Shown: positions 35,462 through 43,884 of the stretch, one piece after another
Position numbering within the stretch: the stretch's first letter is position 1
How the letters are laid out: every line of letters begins with the position of its first letter
Source of the DNA: Pseudomonadota bacterium
Lineage (GTDB): Bacteria; Myxococcota_A; UBA796; GCA-2862545
Reading direction: 5' to 3'
Assembly (NCBI GenBank): GCA_023954855.1
Contig: JAGSGY010000001.1
Coordinates: 186,001 to 250,000, forward strand
Length of the DNA: 64,000 bases
Notes under the pieces: generated by a model
Told to the model about the DNA's origin: nothing
The model's input: the letters and a program-made list of their open reading frames with translations, nothing else
The model's database searches: none
Program-made: the position numbers and the translations under genes

Positions 35462-36721
35462 ATGGCCCTCAATCGCCGCATTTTCGTACTCGGTGGTCAC
35501 ATCACGCCGTTCATCGGCAAGAACCACCCCGACTTCATCTGGAAGCGTCACCCGGACTTCGGCACGCGCGAGAACCCGACCCTCGAAGAGACCATCTCGA
35601 CCGCCGTGCTCGGCGCCCTCGAGGCCACGGGAACCCCGGCGGCCGCGATCGAGAAAGCCTGGATCGGAAACTTCGTCGGCGAGCTGTTCGTCAACCAGGG
35701 GCACCTCGGTGCTGCCGTGGTCGGCGCACACAAGGACCTGATGTACAAGCCGGTCATGCGCGTCGAAGGTGCCTGCGCCTCTGGCGGTCTCGCCTTCTCG
35801 TCAGCCGTAGACGCACTCCGCGCCGGACACGACGTCGTGATGGCCGTCGGTGCCGAGGTCCAGACCACGGCCTCGGCCCGCATTGGCGCCGACTACTTGG
35901 CCCGGGCCTCGCACTACGCCCGCCAGCGTTCCATCGATGAGTTTACGTTCCCAGCGATGTTCGCGGCCCGCGCCAAGGCCTACCGCCAGACGCACGGCCT
36001 GACCGAGCGCGAGCTCGCCCAGGTGAGCGTGAAGGCCTACGCCAACGCCAACCGCAACCCACTGGCCCACATGAAGGCCGTGAAGATGGACCTGGACACG
36101 GCGGCGGAGGCCTCAAACCGCAACCCCGCCTTCCTCGCCAACGAGGACCTCAACCCGTGGCTCAAGGTCTCGGACTGCAGCCAGGTGTCCGACGGTGGCG
36201 CCGCCATGATTCTCGTCAGCGAAGAAGGCTTGCGCAAGCTCGGCAAGACCGAGTCCGATGCCATCGAGCTGCTGGCGCTGTCGCACACGACTGGCAACCT
36301 CTACGAAGACGGCAACCCACTCGTGATGGATGCCACCGCACACGCCGTGGCCCAGGTGTACGCAAGCTCGGGCCTCTCGCCCGCCGACATCGGCGTCGCC
36401 GAGGTCCATGACTGCTTCACCATCACCGAGCTGCTGATGTACGAGGCCGCTGGCTGGGCCAAGCCCGGCCGCGCCATCGATCTCGTTGCGAGCGGAAAGG
36501 TCGCCATCGATGGCGCCCTCCCAGTGAACACCGGCGGCGGCCTGGTCGGCTTCGGTCACCCCGTCGGCGCCACCGGCATCAAGCAGGTCCTCGAGATCTA
36601 CCGCCAGATGAAGGGCCAGTGCGGCGACTACCAGATGGCCAGCCAGCCCGAGATCGGCATGACCATCAACATGGGTGGAGACGACAAGACCGTTGTCTCG
36701 GCGGCATTCGCGAATCGTTAG
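35462..36721 (+). CDS. Thiolase-family acyltransferase (SCP2/acetyl-CoA acetyltransferase-like)
   Basis: This 419-residue thiolase-fold protein has the nucleophile in VEGACASGGLAFSSAVDALR (Cys in ACASG), then MFAARAKAYRQTHGLTEREL. The C-terminal catalytic residues lie in VAEVHDCFTITELLMYE (HDCF) and NTGGGLVGFGHPVGATG (GHP). The HDCF and lack of a second C-x-G motif near the end are typical of the SCP2-type thiolase group, active in beta-oxidation or side-chain cleavage. GGAG stands six bases before the ATG. No CoA-ligase or dehydrogenase gene is adjacent. A strong hairpin follows at 36735-36775. Confidence 0.9.
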   Translation: MALNRRIFVLGGHITPFIGKNHPDFIWKRHPDFGTRENPTLEETISTAVLGALEATGTPAAAIEKAWIGNFVGELFVNQGHLGAAVVGAHKDLMYKPVMRVEGACASGGLAFSSAVDALRAGHDVVMAVGAEVQTTASARIGADYLARASHYARQRSIDEFTFPAMFAARAKAYRQTHGLTERELAQVSVKAYANANRNPLAHMKAVKMDLDTAAEASNRNPAFLANEDLNPWLKVSDCSQVSDGGAAMILVSEEGLRKLGKTESDAIELLALSHTTGNLYEDGNPLVMDATAHAVAQVYASSGLSPADIGVAEVHDCFTITELLMYEAAGWAKPGRAIDLVASGKVAIDGALPVNTGGGLVGFGHPVGATGIKQVLEIYRQMKGQCGDYQMASQPEIGMTINMGGDDKTVVSAAFANR

Positions 36722-36734
36722 GCGTCCACATCAC

Positions 36735-36775
36735 CAAAAAACCCCCGGCCTCGCGATGAGACCGGGGGCTTTCTT
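36735..36775. terminator. Bidirectional intrinsic terminator
   Basis: CCCCCGG at 36742-36748 pairs with CCGGGGG at 36762-36768. There is an A-tract before the stem and CTTTCTT after it, so it can work for the thiolase gene (plus) and for the gene ending at 36789 (minus). Confidence 0.85.
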
Positions 36776-36788
36776 GTGCCTGGGGCGA

Positions 36789-37400
36789 CTAGGGCTGGCC
36801 CTCTTCGGCCGGCGGCTCGTACTCACCCGCGGAGTACGAGGCCATGCGCTGGTCGATGAGCGAGAACATCGAGGTGATCTCTTCGTTGACCAAGCCAGTC
36901 GCCTTGACGGCGGCCTCGACCTCATCCTGCTGAGCGACGATAGCGTCGAAGTCGCGGGTGGCCGGGTCGCGGCGCAGCGCGCGAATGTCCGTGACGAGCG
37001 CCTGAATCTTCGGGATGACCTCTTCCGCGCGGGGATCTCCGGTCTTCGCGAGCTCACGGCGAATCTGCGTCCACGGCGCCATGGTGCGAGCGGCCCACTG
37101 CGCTTCGGGGGCCGTGCGGCGCAAGATGACGCCCTTGGCGATTGGGTTTGCGGCGAGCGGATTCCCCTTTGAAAGCGGAAGGCCGTCAGCCCCAATCGGC
37201 ACGGCCGCGGCGCTCCGATCGATGTCCGCGGGCTCCGCGGCTCCGCGGATGAGTTCATCGCTCGAGGCGGGACCTTCGGAGATCACCGGCACGTCGACCT
37301 CGCGTTCGGTGACATCGCCACCTGTGTCAGGGCTACCGATCAGAAGCACCGCGAGCACCACTGCTGCCAGGGCGACTGCCCCCACCCACCATTTCTGCAT
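36789..37400 (-). CDS. Single-pass membrane protein of unknown function
   Basis: This 203-residue protein has one N-terminal membrane segment (MQKWWVGAVALAAVVLAVLL) and an Asp/Glu-rich linker. The C-terminal half is helical: VILRRTAPEAQWAARTMAPW, IRRELAKTGDPRAEEVIPKI, LVTDIRALRRDPATRDFDAI, QQDEVEAAVKATGL. This looks like a periplasmic coiled-coil or helical bundle. GAGG lies six bases before the ATG at 37400. It is divergent from the Dam gene by 145 bp. Confidence 0.6.
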   Translation of the reverse strand: MQKWWVGAVALAAVVLAVLLIGSPDTGGDVTEREVDVPVISEGPASSDELIRGAAEPADIDRSAAAVPIGADGLPLSKGNPLAANPIAKGVILRRTAPEAQWAARTMAPWTQIRRELAKTGDPRAEEVIPKIQALVTDIRALRRDPATRDFDAIVAQQDEVEAAVKATGLVNEEITSMFSLIDQRMASYSAGEYEPPAEEGQP

Positions 37401-37545
37401 ACGAGTCCTCCATATCGGGATCGCAAAGCCGATAACGCGGCACCTGCAGGTTGGGGAACACCCCGGCGATTGATCCGCTTCCTTTGCGGAAGATCCCGAT
37501 CTGTGTAGTCTCCGGCAACCGGGTGATCCGGTGGGGAGGAGACAC

Positions 37546-38397
37546 GTGCGTCCGATTCTGAAGTGGGCCGGCGGAAAGGCCAGGCTCGCCAGCCAGATTA
37601 CCGAAGCCTTCGGCGAGCCATGCACCGGCACCTACTACGAGCCCTTTATCGGCGGCGCGTCGGTGTTCTTGCATCGCAAGGCCAAGGGTCAAATCGGGGA
37701 CGCCGTGCTCTCGGACGTCAATGAAAAGCTCATCGAGCTCTACAAAGCCATCCGCGACGACGTGGACGGCGTGCTCACCGAGCTGATGCGCATGCCACGC
37801 GAAGACTGGCGTGAGCGCTACTACGAGGTGCGGACCGCTTTCAACGAGGGACCATGGGAGGGGCCGCGCCATGCGGCTCGCTTCATCTGGCTCAACCGGG
37901 CTGGATTCAACGGGTTGTACCGTGAGAACCGTAAGGGGGAGTTCAACGTACCCGTTGGCCGATACGCCAAAGTCGGAATTCCGTCACCGGCCCAGTTCCG
38001 GGACATCGCGCAGCTTCTGCAGGGGGTAGATCTGCGCGTAGCGAGCTTCGAACAGGTAATCGAGGAAGCGAGCCGCGGAGACCAGGTGTACTGCGACCCG
38101 CCGTATGTACCCCTCAGCGCCACGGCGTCGTTCACCGCGTACTGCAAGTCGCCCTTCGGCTTCGATGCCCAGGTGGCTCTCGCGGACGCCTCCCGCACTG
38201 CTGCGCTGCGCGGAGCTACCGTGGTGCTGTCGAACCACGACCTTCCCTTGGTGCGCGAGCGCATCTACCCGCAGGCAAACGGCTTCACCGTGGTGGCACG
38301 CCCCGCTGTGACGCGAGCCATCTCTCGCAAGAAGGAGAGCCGCGGCCGCGTGTTCGAGGTCATTGCCAAGATCGGGCCCCGCGCAGTCGCCGGGTAG
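37546..38397 (+). CDS. dam: DNA adenine N6-methyltransferase, Dam-like (D12 class)
   Basis: This 283-residue protein has the D12-class layout: PILKWAGGKARLASQI (SAM-binding motif I) at the very start, YYEPFIGGASVFLH, RFIWLNRAGFNGLYRENRKGEFNVP, and the catalytic DPPY in YCDPPYVPLSATASFTAY near residue 184. Dam in E. coli methylates adenine in GATC; GATC recognition here is inferred. GGAGG six bases before the GTG at 37546 fixes the start. No restriction endonuclease gene is adjacent, so it is an orphan methylase, with possible roles in repair, replication timing or gene regulation. Confidence 0.85.
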   Translation: MRPILKWAGGKARLASQITEAFGEPCTGTYYEPFIGGASVFLHRKAKGQIGDAVLSDVNEKLIELYKAIRDDVDGVLTELMRMPREDWRERYYEVRTAFNEGPWEGPRHAARFIWLNRAGFNGLYRENRKGEFNVPVGRYAKVGIPSPAQFRDIAQLLQGVDLRVASFEQVIEEASRGDQVYCDPPYVPLSATASFTAYCKSPFGFDAQVALADASRTAALRGATVVLSNHDLPLVRERIYPQANGFTVVARPAVTRAISRKKESRGRVFEVIAKIGPRAVAG

Positions 38398-38425
38398 CCG
38401 CACCACACAAAGAGCTGATCCAGCC

Positions 38426-38460
38426 GAAAAAGCCGGCCTCGTGGCCGGCTCTTTTGTTTT
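38426..38460. terminator. Bidirectional intrinsic terminator
   Basis: AGCCGGCC at 38431-38438 and GGCCGGCT at 38443-38450 form an eight-pair stem with a TCGT loop. It is flanked by AAAAA on the left and CTTTTGTTTT on the right, serving the Dam gene and the minus-strand gene at 38491. Confidence 0.9.
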
Positions 38461-38490
38461 GGCGTCACGCCACCGCCGAAGCGGCGAGAG

Positions 38491-38664
38491 CTACTCTCCG
38501 CTGGCGGGGAGCTGCTCCTTGGGGGCGTTCGCGTGGGCTTCGGGCGTGTGCACCGGGAAAACCGGCGTGGTGCCGTTGGCGTTGAGCGCTGCCTTGCGGT
38601 CCTTGCCCATCTTGGCGCGACGGAGCTGGCGGCGGAACTTGGTCTGCTTGGTGTTCGAGGCCAT
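38491..38664 (-). CDS. Very small basic protein
   Basis: This 57-residue protein starts ASNTKQTKFRRQLRRAKMGK and continues DRKAALNANGTTPVFP. It is strongly basic in the first half and acidic/neutral at the end. The composition resembles small ribosome- or RNA-associated proteins, but I do not recognise a named family. The ATG at 38664 is preferred to the upstream ATG at 38703 because homology-like basic sequence begins there. A bidirectional terminator follows. Confidence 0.55.
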   Translation of the reverse strand: MASNTKQTKFRRQLRRAKMGKDRKAALNANGTTPVFPVHTPEAHANAPKEQLPASGE

Positions 38665-38827
38665 AGTGGCGTTCCCTGGGTTCCGGCGGGGTGCGATGCA
38701 CACCGGCGGTTGTGCCTTGCGGCGGATCCGTGTTCAGGTCATGACGCTGTGGTGGCGCAGACCCGGAAACCGCGGCAACCTAGTGAGGCACGACCGCCTC
38801 GTCAAGGCGTCGACGGAGGAGAATCCT

Positions 38828-39601
38828 ATGACCCGAACGCTTCCCCTGCTACTCGTCCTCCCATTAGCCGGCTGTGAGCTGTTTCAGAACGGCACTGACA
38901 TCGTCGGAGGCCTGCTCAATCCACTGGTGGCCGAGGGCATGATGATCACGACTGTGCCCCCCGACGCCGGCGTCGGCGACAGCGGCATCGGCGGCTTCGA
39001 TCTTTCGAGTGCAGGCATCGACGAGGGCGTCACGCTCACACTCTTCCTTGCGGACGCCGCAAACGTCACCCAAATCGACCAGGCCCCCGTTGCCGGCGCC
39101 AGCGTGAGCTTGCACGGTTCCGACGTCACCGACGCAGGTGCCGGCCTGTACACCCTCGCTGGTGGTGGCCTGACCTACGAGGCCGAGAGCACCTGGAACC
39201 TCGACATCGCCGTCGAGGGCACCTCAGCGTCTGCCGCATTGCACCTTCCCGTCGAGCCGACATTCACCCTGCCGGCGCTGGCAGCAAACACCGCCATCGA
39301 CATTGACCTCACCGGTCAGGGCTTCGACTCGGCCCTCGTCATCGTGATGGAGGCCGGCGGAGCCGTCACCTACAGCAACCAGCCTGAGGGCATCCGCGAG
39401 TTCTACGAGTTCACACATGGTGGCGAAGCCGTCACCGTCGTGGAAGTCCCCGGAGAGGCCTTCCCGAACAACGGCTTCTACGCCGTGGGCGTCGCCGGCC
39501 TCACCCACACCGTGGCTGAGGACCTGACCGAGATGAACACCGCGCTCACCTCGATCATGGCCGGCAAGATGGTCTTCGAGACCGCCTCCGTGGGCATGTA
39601 G
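38828..39601 (+). CDS. Lipoprotein of unknown function
   Basis: This 257-residue protein has a classical lipoprotein signal (MTRTLPLLLVLPLAGC, lipid on Cys16). The mature part is beta-rich: GVTLTLFLADAANVTQIDQA, VAGASVSLHGSDVTDAGAGL, YTLAGGGLTYEAE, then FTLPALAANTAIDIDLTG. This resembles two immunoglobulin-like or transthyretin-like domains. GGAGG precedes the ATG. It lies 20 bp from the convergent sppA. Confidence 0.65.
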   Translation: MTRTLPLLLVLPLAGCELFQNGTDIVGGLLNPLVAEGMMITTVPPDAGVGDSGIGGFDLSSAGIDEGVTLTLFLADAANVTQIDQAPVAGASVSLHGSDVTDAGAGLYTLAGGGLTYEAESTWNLDIAVEGTSASAALHLPVEPTFTLPALAANTAIDIDLTGQGFDSALVIVMEAGGAVTYSNQPEGIREFYEFTHGGEAVTVVEVPGEAFPNNGFYAVGVAGLTHTVAEDLTEMNTALTSIMAGKMVFETASVGM

Positions 39602-39621
39602 CAGCGGCCAGCTCCCCTCGC

Positions 39622-41463
39622 CTATTCGAAGCGGGGGGCACCCGGTAGCCAAGCAGCGACGCCGCCGTCAGCGAACACGCGCTCGAGGAGTAGAACTTCC
39701 TGCACAGCCTGCTCGCTACCAGGCAGGCCGAGGTCGACCTTCACCGTCGGCTGCTCAACCGAAGCGTCGGCGAGGTCATCGAGCAACACCTCGAAGAAGT
39801 CCTTCTGGCGCGGCAGGCGGTCGATGCCGTAGTCGTCGACTTGCGCCAGCTCTGCAGCCTTGGCGACCGCCTTGTCGAGTCCGCCAAGCTCATCGACCAG
39901 GCCGTGGCCAAGCGCCTGCTCGCCGGTCCAGACGCGACCTTGGGCGACGGCGTGGATCTCGTCGTAGGTCATGCCGCGGCCGTCCGCGCACTTGTTGACG
40001 AACACGTCGTAGAACTCGACCAGGTACTCCCGGAAGATCTCAGTGCCCTCCTCACCGAACGAGTCAGTGGCCGAGAACATCGTCGCGTTTTCGCCGCGCT
40101 TGTAGGTGTGGTCGGTCATTCCGACCTTGGCGTAGGTGCCCGACAGGTTGATCTTCCCGCCAAGCACGCCGATGGACCCGGTAATCGTCCCCGGCTGCGC
40201 GAAGACGTAGTCCGCGGGTGCGGTGATGTAGTACCCGCCCGACGCTGCGAGCCCGGCCTGGGAGACGACGACGGGCTTGCCCGCCTCGCGGGTCAGCTCG
40301 ATCTCGCGCCACATCATGTCGGAGGCAAGGCCGGATCCGCCGGGGCTGTCGATCCGAAGCACAACAGCACCCACATCGACGCGGTCGCGCGCTTCACGCA
40401 TCCAGCTGGCGAAGGGACGGTCCGCGAGCATGCCGCTTCCGCCGAACAGGCCGCCGCCGCCGTCGCCGCTGACGATCTGCCCGGACGCGTGCACGACGAG
40501 GATCTTCTTACTCGCCGAGGCTTGATCGGCGCGCCAGCCCTTGAGGTACTCACGGACGGAGGTGAGCTTCTCTTCGCGGAGTTCCTTGAGGTCGCCAGAG
40601 AAGCTCGCCTCCGCGAGACCGTCAACCCAACCGTCGGTCCCGGAGGTCTCGATGGTCGCCAGAATCGCGTCGGGGAACGCCACGCCGTCGATGAGGCCGC
40701 GTGTCTGGGCCCCCCGCGGCGTCAAGCTCGGATGGTCAATGGCGTCGCGAACGGCCTCTTCGGTGAGTTCCCGACTCGTCGCAATCTCGGCGACCAGCTG
40801 GCCGTACATCGAGTCGAGCAGTCCCTCCATCGCCTCGGCGGCGGGCTCGGACGGTTCGGTGCGCATGTAGGGCTCGACGGCGCTCTTGAAGTCGCCGACG
40901 TGGACGAACTCGGCCTGGGCATCGATCATGTCGAGCGTGCCCTTGTAGTACGTCGTGGTCATCGCCATGCCCGACACCATCATGGCGCCAGACGGCGCGA
41001 GCAGCACCGTGTCGCAGCCCGAAGCCAGGTAGTACGTGCCCATCGACAGGCCCTCGGAGTAGGCCACGCAGGGCTTTCCGGAGGCGCCGAAGGCCTCGAG
41101 CGAGTCGCGGATTTCCTGGTACGCCGCCATGCTGGCGCCGGGGCCGTCGAGCTGCAGGTAGAGGCCCGTGATCCGGTCGTCTTCGGCAGCCGCCGAAATC
41201 GATGCCGCGTACTCGGTGACGAGGATGGGGGCATCGTTCGGGTCGAGCAAGATGCCGCCAGTCATCGGTGCTTCGGACAGGGGTCCGGCAAGGCGCACGT
41301 GCAGGAAGCTGCCTTCAGACACGGTGCCCCGGTCCGTACGAACGACCAGGTAGGCAATCGCGCCGATCGACGCCGCAAAGACGAGGACGCCGAGCACGGT
41401 GATGGCAAGCAGGATGCGAGTGGCGCGACGGTTGTCGCGCTGGGGACGAGCGTTCTTGGCCAA
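39622..41463 (-). CDS. sppA: Signal peptide peptidase SppA, long (67K) type
   Basis: This 613-residue protein has one N-terminal membrane anchor (ILLAITVLGVLVFAASIGAI) and two tandem S49 domains. The catalytic pair lies across them, as in E. coli SppA: general base Lys193 in VGDFKSAVEPYM and nucleophile Ser408 in QAGLAASGGYYITAP. GTITGSIGVLGGK and VDELGGLDKAV are also diagnostic. It degrades released signal peptides in the membrane. The start is a TTG with GGAGG four bases upstream. It is divergent from holB by 91 bp. Confidence 0.9.
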   Translation of the reverse strand: MAKNARPQRDNRRATRILLAITVLGVLVFAASIGAIAYLVVRTDRGTVSEGSFLHVRLAGPLSEAPMTGGILLDPNDAPILVTEYAASISAAAEDDRITGLYLQLDGPGASMAAYQEIRDSLEAFGASGKPCVAYSEGLSMGTYYLASGCDTVLLAPSGAMMVSGMAMTTTYYKGTLDMIDAQAEFVHVGDFKSAVEPYMRTEPSEPAAEAMEGLLDSMYGQLVAEIATSRELTEEAVRDAIDHPSLTPRGAQTRGLIDGVAFPDAILATIETSGTDGWVDGLAEASFSGDLKELREEKLTSVREYLKGWRADQASASKKILVVHASGQIVSGDGGGGLFGGSGMLADRPFASWMREARDRVDVGAVVLRIDSPGGSGLASDMMWREIELTREAGKPVVVSQAGLAASGGYYITAPADYVFAQPGTITGSIGVLGGKINLSGTYAKVGMTDHTYKRGENATMFSATDSFGEEGTEIFREYLVEFYDVFVNKCADGRGMTYDEIHAVAQGRVWTGEQALGHGLVDELGGLDKAVAKAAELAQVDDYGIDRLPRQKDFFEVLLDDLADASVEQPTVKVDLGLPGSEQAVQEVLLLERVFADGGVAAWLPGAPRFE

Positions 41464-41554
41464 AAGACCTCCGAGGCGTCCCCCCTAACCCTCACTTCCG
41501 TCCACGGCCCGCTGACCTACAGCCAGCCGCCGGCCGCCGCGTTAGCCCCGGACC

Positions 41555-42565
41555 ATGAATGGCACGGCAGACATCGTGGGACACGAACGGGTGATCGGGC
41601 GGCTCTGGGGTGCCCTAGAGCGCGATCAGCTACATCACGCATTGCTCTTCGAGGGGCCGGCCCATGTCGGCAAGCACACTGTCGCCGTTCGGCTCGCGAT
41701 GGCCGCCAACTGCGACGGCCCTCCACCGCTGCCGTGCGGAGAGTGCTCACCCTGCCGTCAGGTCGCCAGCGGGGCCCATCCAGACGTGCTTGTCATCGAG
41801 CCCGCTGCGGAGCGCGCCACGCCGACCATCTCGGTCGACCAGATCCGCGAGGTCGTGCGCAAGGTGGGCTACCACCGCTTCTCTGGCAAGCGCCGGGTGG
41901 TGATCGTCGACCCGGCCGAAGCCATGGGGCCGTCGGCGGCAAACGCCCTTCTCAAGACCCTCGAGGAACCCCCCGAAGGCACGGGCTTCATCCTCGTCGC
42001 CACCCAGGCCAGCACCCTGCTGCCGACCATCCTGTCGCGTTGCCAGCGGGTGCGTTTCTCGGCAGTGCACAGCGAGGCGCTGACGACCTGGCTCAACTCA
42101 CGCGGTATCGAGGATGCGGGGTCGGTCGCAAGATTGGCCTCGGGAGCGCCTGGCAAGGCCCTTGAGCTTGCGGGGGAAGGCCTCGCCGAGCGACGTGCCA
42201 TTCGCGACGAGCTGCTCGCCGTGCTGCGTGGTCCCGTCTCCGGCATCTTTGCCTACACCGCCAAGCTCTGTGGCGGTAGCCGCCAGCAATGGATGCCCCG
42301 CCTCGAGCAGATGCTCGACGTCTTGCAAGACCTCCTCCGAGACGCGGCAGTGATTGGATCCGGCGCCGAGATCGACCTCATCCACGCCGACGAACGACGC
42401 GTCGTCGAAGCCTGGGCCCGCTTACTCTGGCCGACCGGAATCGCGGCCATCCAGGACTCGATTCGCGAACTCCGCGACGGCATGGAGGTCAACGTCATGG
42501 GCAAGACCCTCGCCGACCAGCTGCTCACCCGGGTGCAGTCCGAACTCGGCGTGTCTCCGAGCTAG
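41555..42565 (+). CDS. holB: DNA polymerase III delta' subunit
   Basis: This 336-residue clamp-loader protein starts DIVGHERVIGRLWGALERDQ and has the P-loop variant EGPAHVGKHTVAVRLA, a four-Cys zinc site (NCDGPPPLPCGECSPC), DQIREVVRKVGYHRFSGKRR, VIVDPAEAMGPSAANALLKT (motif II region), LEEPPEGTGFILVA, and LPTILSRCQRVRF (SRC sensor). The delta' subunit helps to open the beta clamp. The frame carries no adjacent tmk; it overlaps folC by the shared CTAG at 42562-42565. Confidence 0.9.
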   Translation: MNGTADIVGHERVIGRLWGALERDQLHHALLFEGPAHVGKHTVAVRLAMAANCDGPPPLPCGECSPCRQVASGAHPDVLVIEPAAERATPTISVDQIREVVRKVGYHRFSGKRRVVIVDPAEAMGPSAANALLKTLEEPPEGTGFILVATQASTLLPTILSRCQRVRFSAVHSEALTTWLNSRGIEDAGSVARLASGAPGKALELAGEGLAERRAIRDELLAVLRGPVSGIFAYTAKLCGGSRQQWMPRLEQMLDVLQDLLRDAAVIGSGAEIDLIHADERRVVEAWARLLWPTGIAAIQDSIRELRDGMEVNVMGKTLADQLLTRVQSELGVSPS

Positions 42566-43884
42566 GCCTCGTCGTCCTCACCCTCTTCGGACGGACCCTG
42601 GCCGGGCTCAATCCCATCGAGCACACCGGCCTTCGCGAGGCTCCGCACCGCGCCGCACAGGTAGAGGCTGCCGGCCACCAGTGTCTCGTCCGCCTCGGCG
42701 TAGACCTCGGCGAGCACATCGTCGATAGGTCCACCATCCGCGAGGATGATCTCGAGTTCCTGCAGCATCGCCGCGAGGTCATGGCTCTTGCGTGCCTTTG
42801 GATGCGCGCAGTGCGTCGTGATGACCTCGTCCACATACGGCAGAAGTGGCTCGAGAATGTCTACAGGGTCACGGGTCTGGCCCATGCCAAAGAGCAGCAG
42901 CCGCGTGCCCTTTTTCTCGCGCTTCGCAAGCCACGCCGCCAGCGCTTCACTTCCCGGCCGGTTGTGCGCGCCATCGATGACCAGTCCAGGTCGGACCTCT
43001 TCGATGCGCCCAGGAAGAACCGCCTTCTCGATGCCGGCGCGAATCGCGTCGTCGCTCACTGGGAAGCCTTGGCGACGAAGCACGTGGAGCACACCGAGGG
43101 CGACCAACGCGTTGTTGATCTGGTGGTCGCCTTTGAGCGCCGGAGTCACCCCTTCGAGGCTTCCGTCCGGTGTCGCCAGTGTCCAGCCGCGCTTTCCGAA
43201 GCTCTTGAACAGCTCTTTTCCAGGACGCCAGAGCGGACAGCCCATGCGCTGGGCGCGAAGCTGGACCACCTCGCGAGCTTCAGCCGGCAGCACGCCAATC
43301 ACCACGGGCACGCCGGCCCGCAGGATGCCTGCCTTCTCTGCGGCGATCTCGCCCAGCGTCTCGCCGAGGACGTCTGCGTGATCGATCCCGATGGAGGTGA
43401 TCACCGAGACCTGAGCGTCGACAATGTTGGTGGCATCGAGGCGACCGCCGAGACCCACCTCGACGACGGCCACATCCACGGCCCGCTGCGCGAACACATG
43501 AAACGCCATGGTGGTCATGAACTCGAAGTACGTGAGCCCCGGCCCTTCCATGCCCATGCTCTCGGACCAGTCGCGACGCACGCGGTCATGGGCCTCGATG
43601 GCCTCGACCAGGGAGCCATCGTCGATGGGCACCATGTTGATGCGCACGCGCTCGTTCACGTCTTCGAGGTGCGGAGACGTGTTCGTGCCGACCTGAAATC
43701 CCGCCTCGATCAGCGCCGCCGAGACCATGGCGCACACGCTTCCCTTTCCATTCGTGCCGGCCACATGGACCACTGGGTACGCTCGCTGGGGCTCACCCAA
43801 GAAGCTCATGAACCCACGAACGCGCTCCAGTCCCAGTTTGACGCCGGAGCGCGCGATCACATCAAGAACCGGATGGTGAATCAC
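42562..43884 (-). CDS. folC: Folylpolyglutamate synthase / dihydrofolate synthase
   Basis: This 440-residue Mur-ligase-family enzyme adds glutamate to folate. It shows HVAGTNGKGSVCAMVSAALI (P-loop), VGTNTSPHLEDVNERVRIN, GPGLTYFEFMTTMAFHVFA, VEVGLGGRLDATNIV, TSIGIDHADVLGETLGEIA, and in the C-terminal domain VIDGAHNRPGSEALAAWL. The GTG start at 43884 overlaps the accD stop (GTGA at 43881-43884), so the two are translationally coupled, a common accD-folC order in bacteria. Its C-terminus is acidic (EGEDDEA). Confidence 0.95.
   Translation of the reverse strand: MIHHPVLDVIARSGVKLGLERVRGFMSFLGEPQRAYPVVHVAGTNGKGSVCAMVSAALIEAGFQVGTNTSPHLEDVNERVRINMVPIDDGSLVEAIEAHDRVRRDWSESMGMEGPGLTYFEFMTTMAFHVFAQRAVDVAVVEVGLGGRLDATNIVDAQVSVITSIGIDHADVLGETLGEIAAEKAGILRAGVPVVIGVLPAEAREVVQLRAQRMGCPLWRPGKELFKSFGKRGWTLATPDGSLEGVTPALKGDHQINNALVALGVLHVLRRQGFPVSDDAIRAGIEKAVLPGRIEEVRPGLVIDGAHNRPGSEALAAWLAKREKKGTRLLLFGMGQTRDPVDILEPLLPYVDEVITTHCAHPKARKSHDLAAMLQELEIILADGGPIDDVLAEVYAEADETLVAGSLYLCGAVRSLAKAGVLDGIEPGQGPSEEGEDDEA

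Noticed and set aside
37546-38397. Dam-like gene as part of a restriction-modification or defence system
   Set aside because: No endonuclease, specificity subunit or helicase is encoded on either side.
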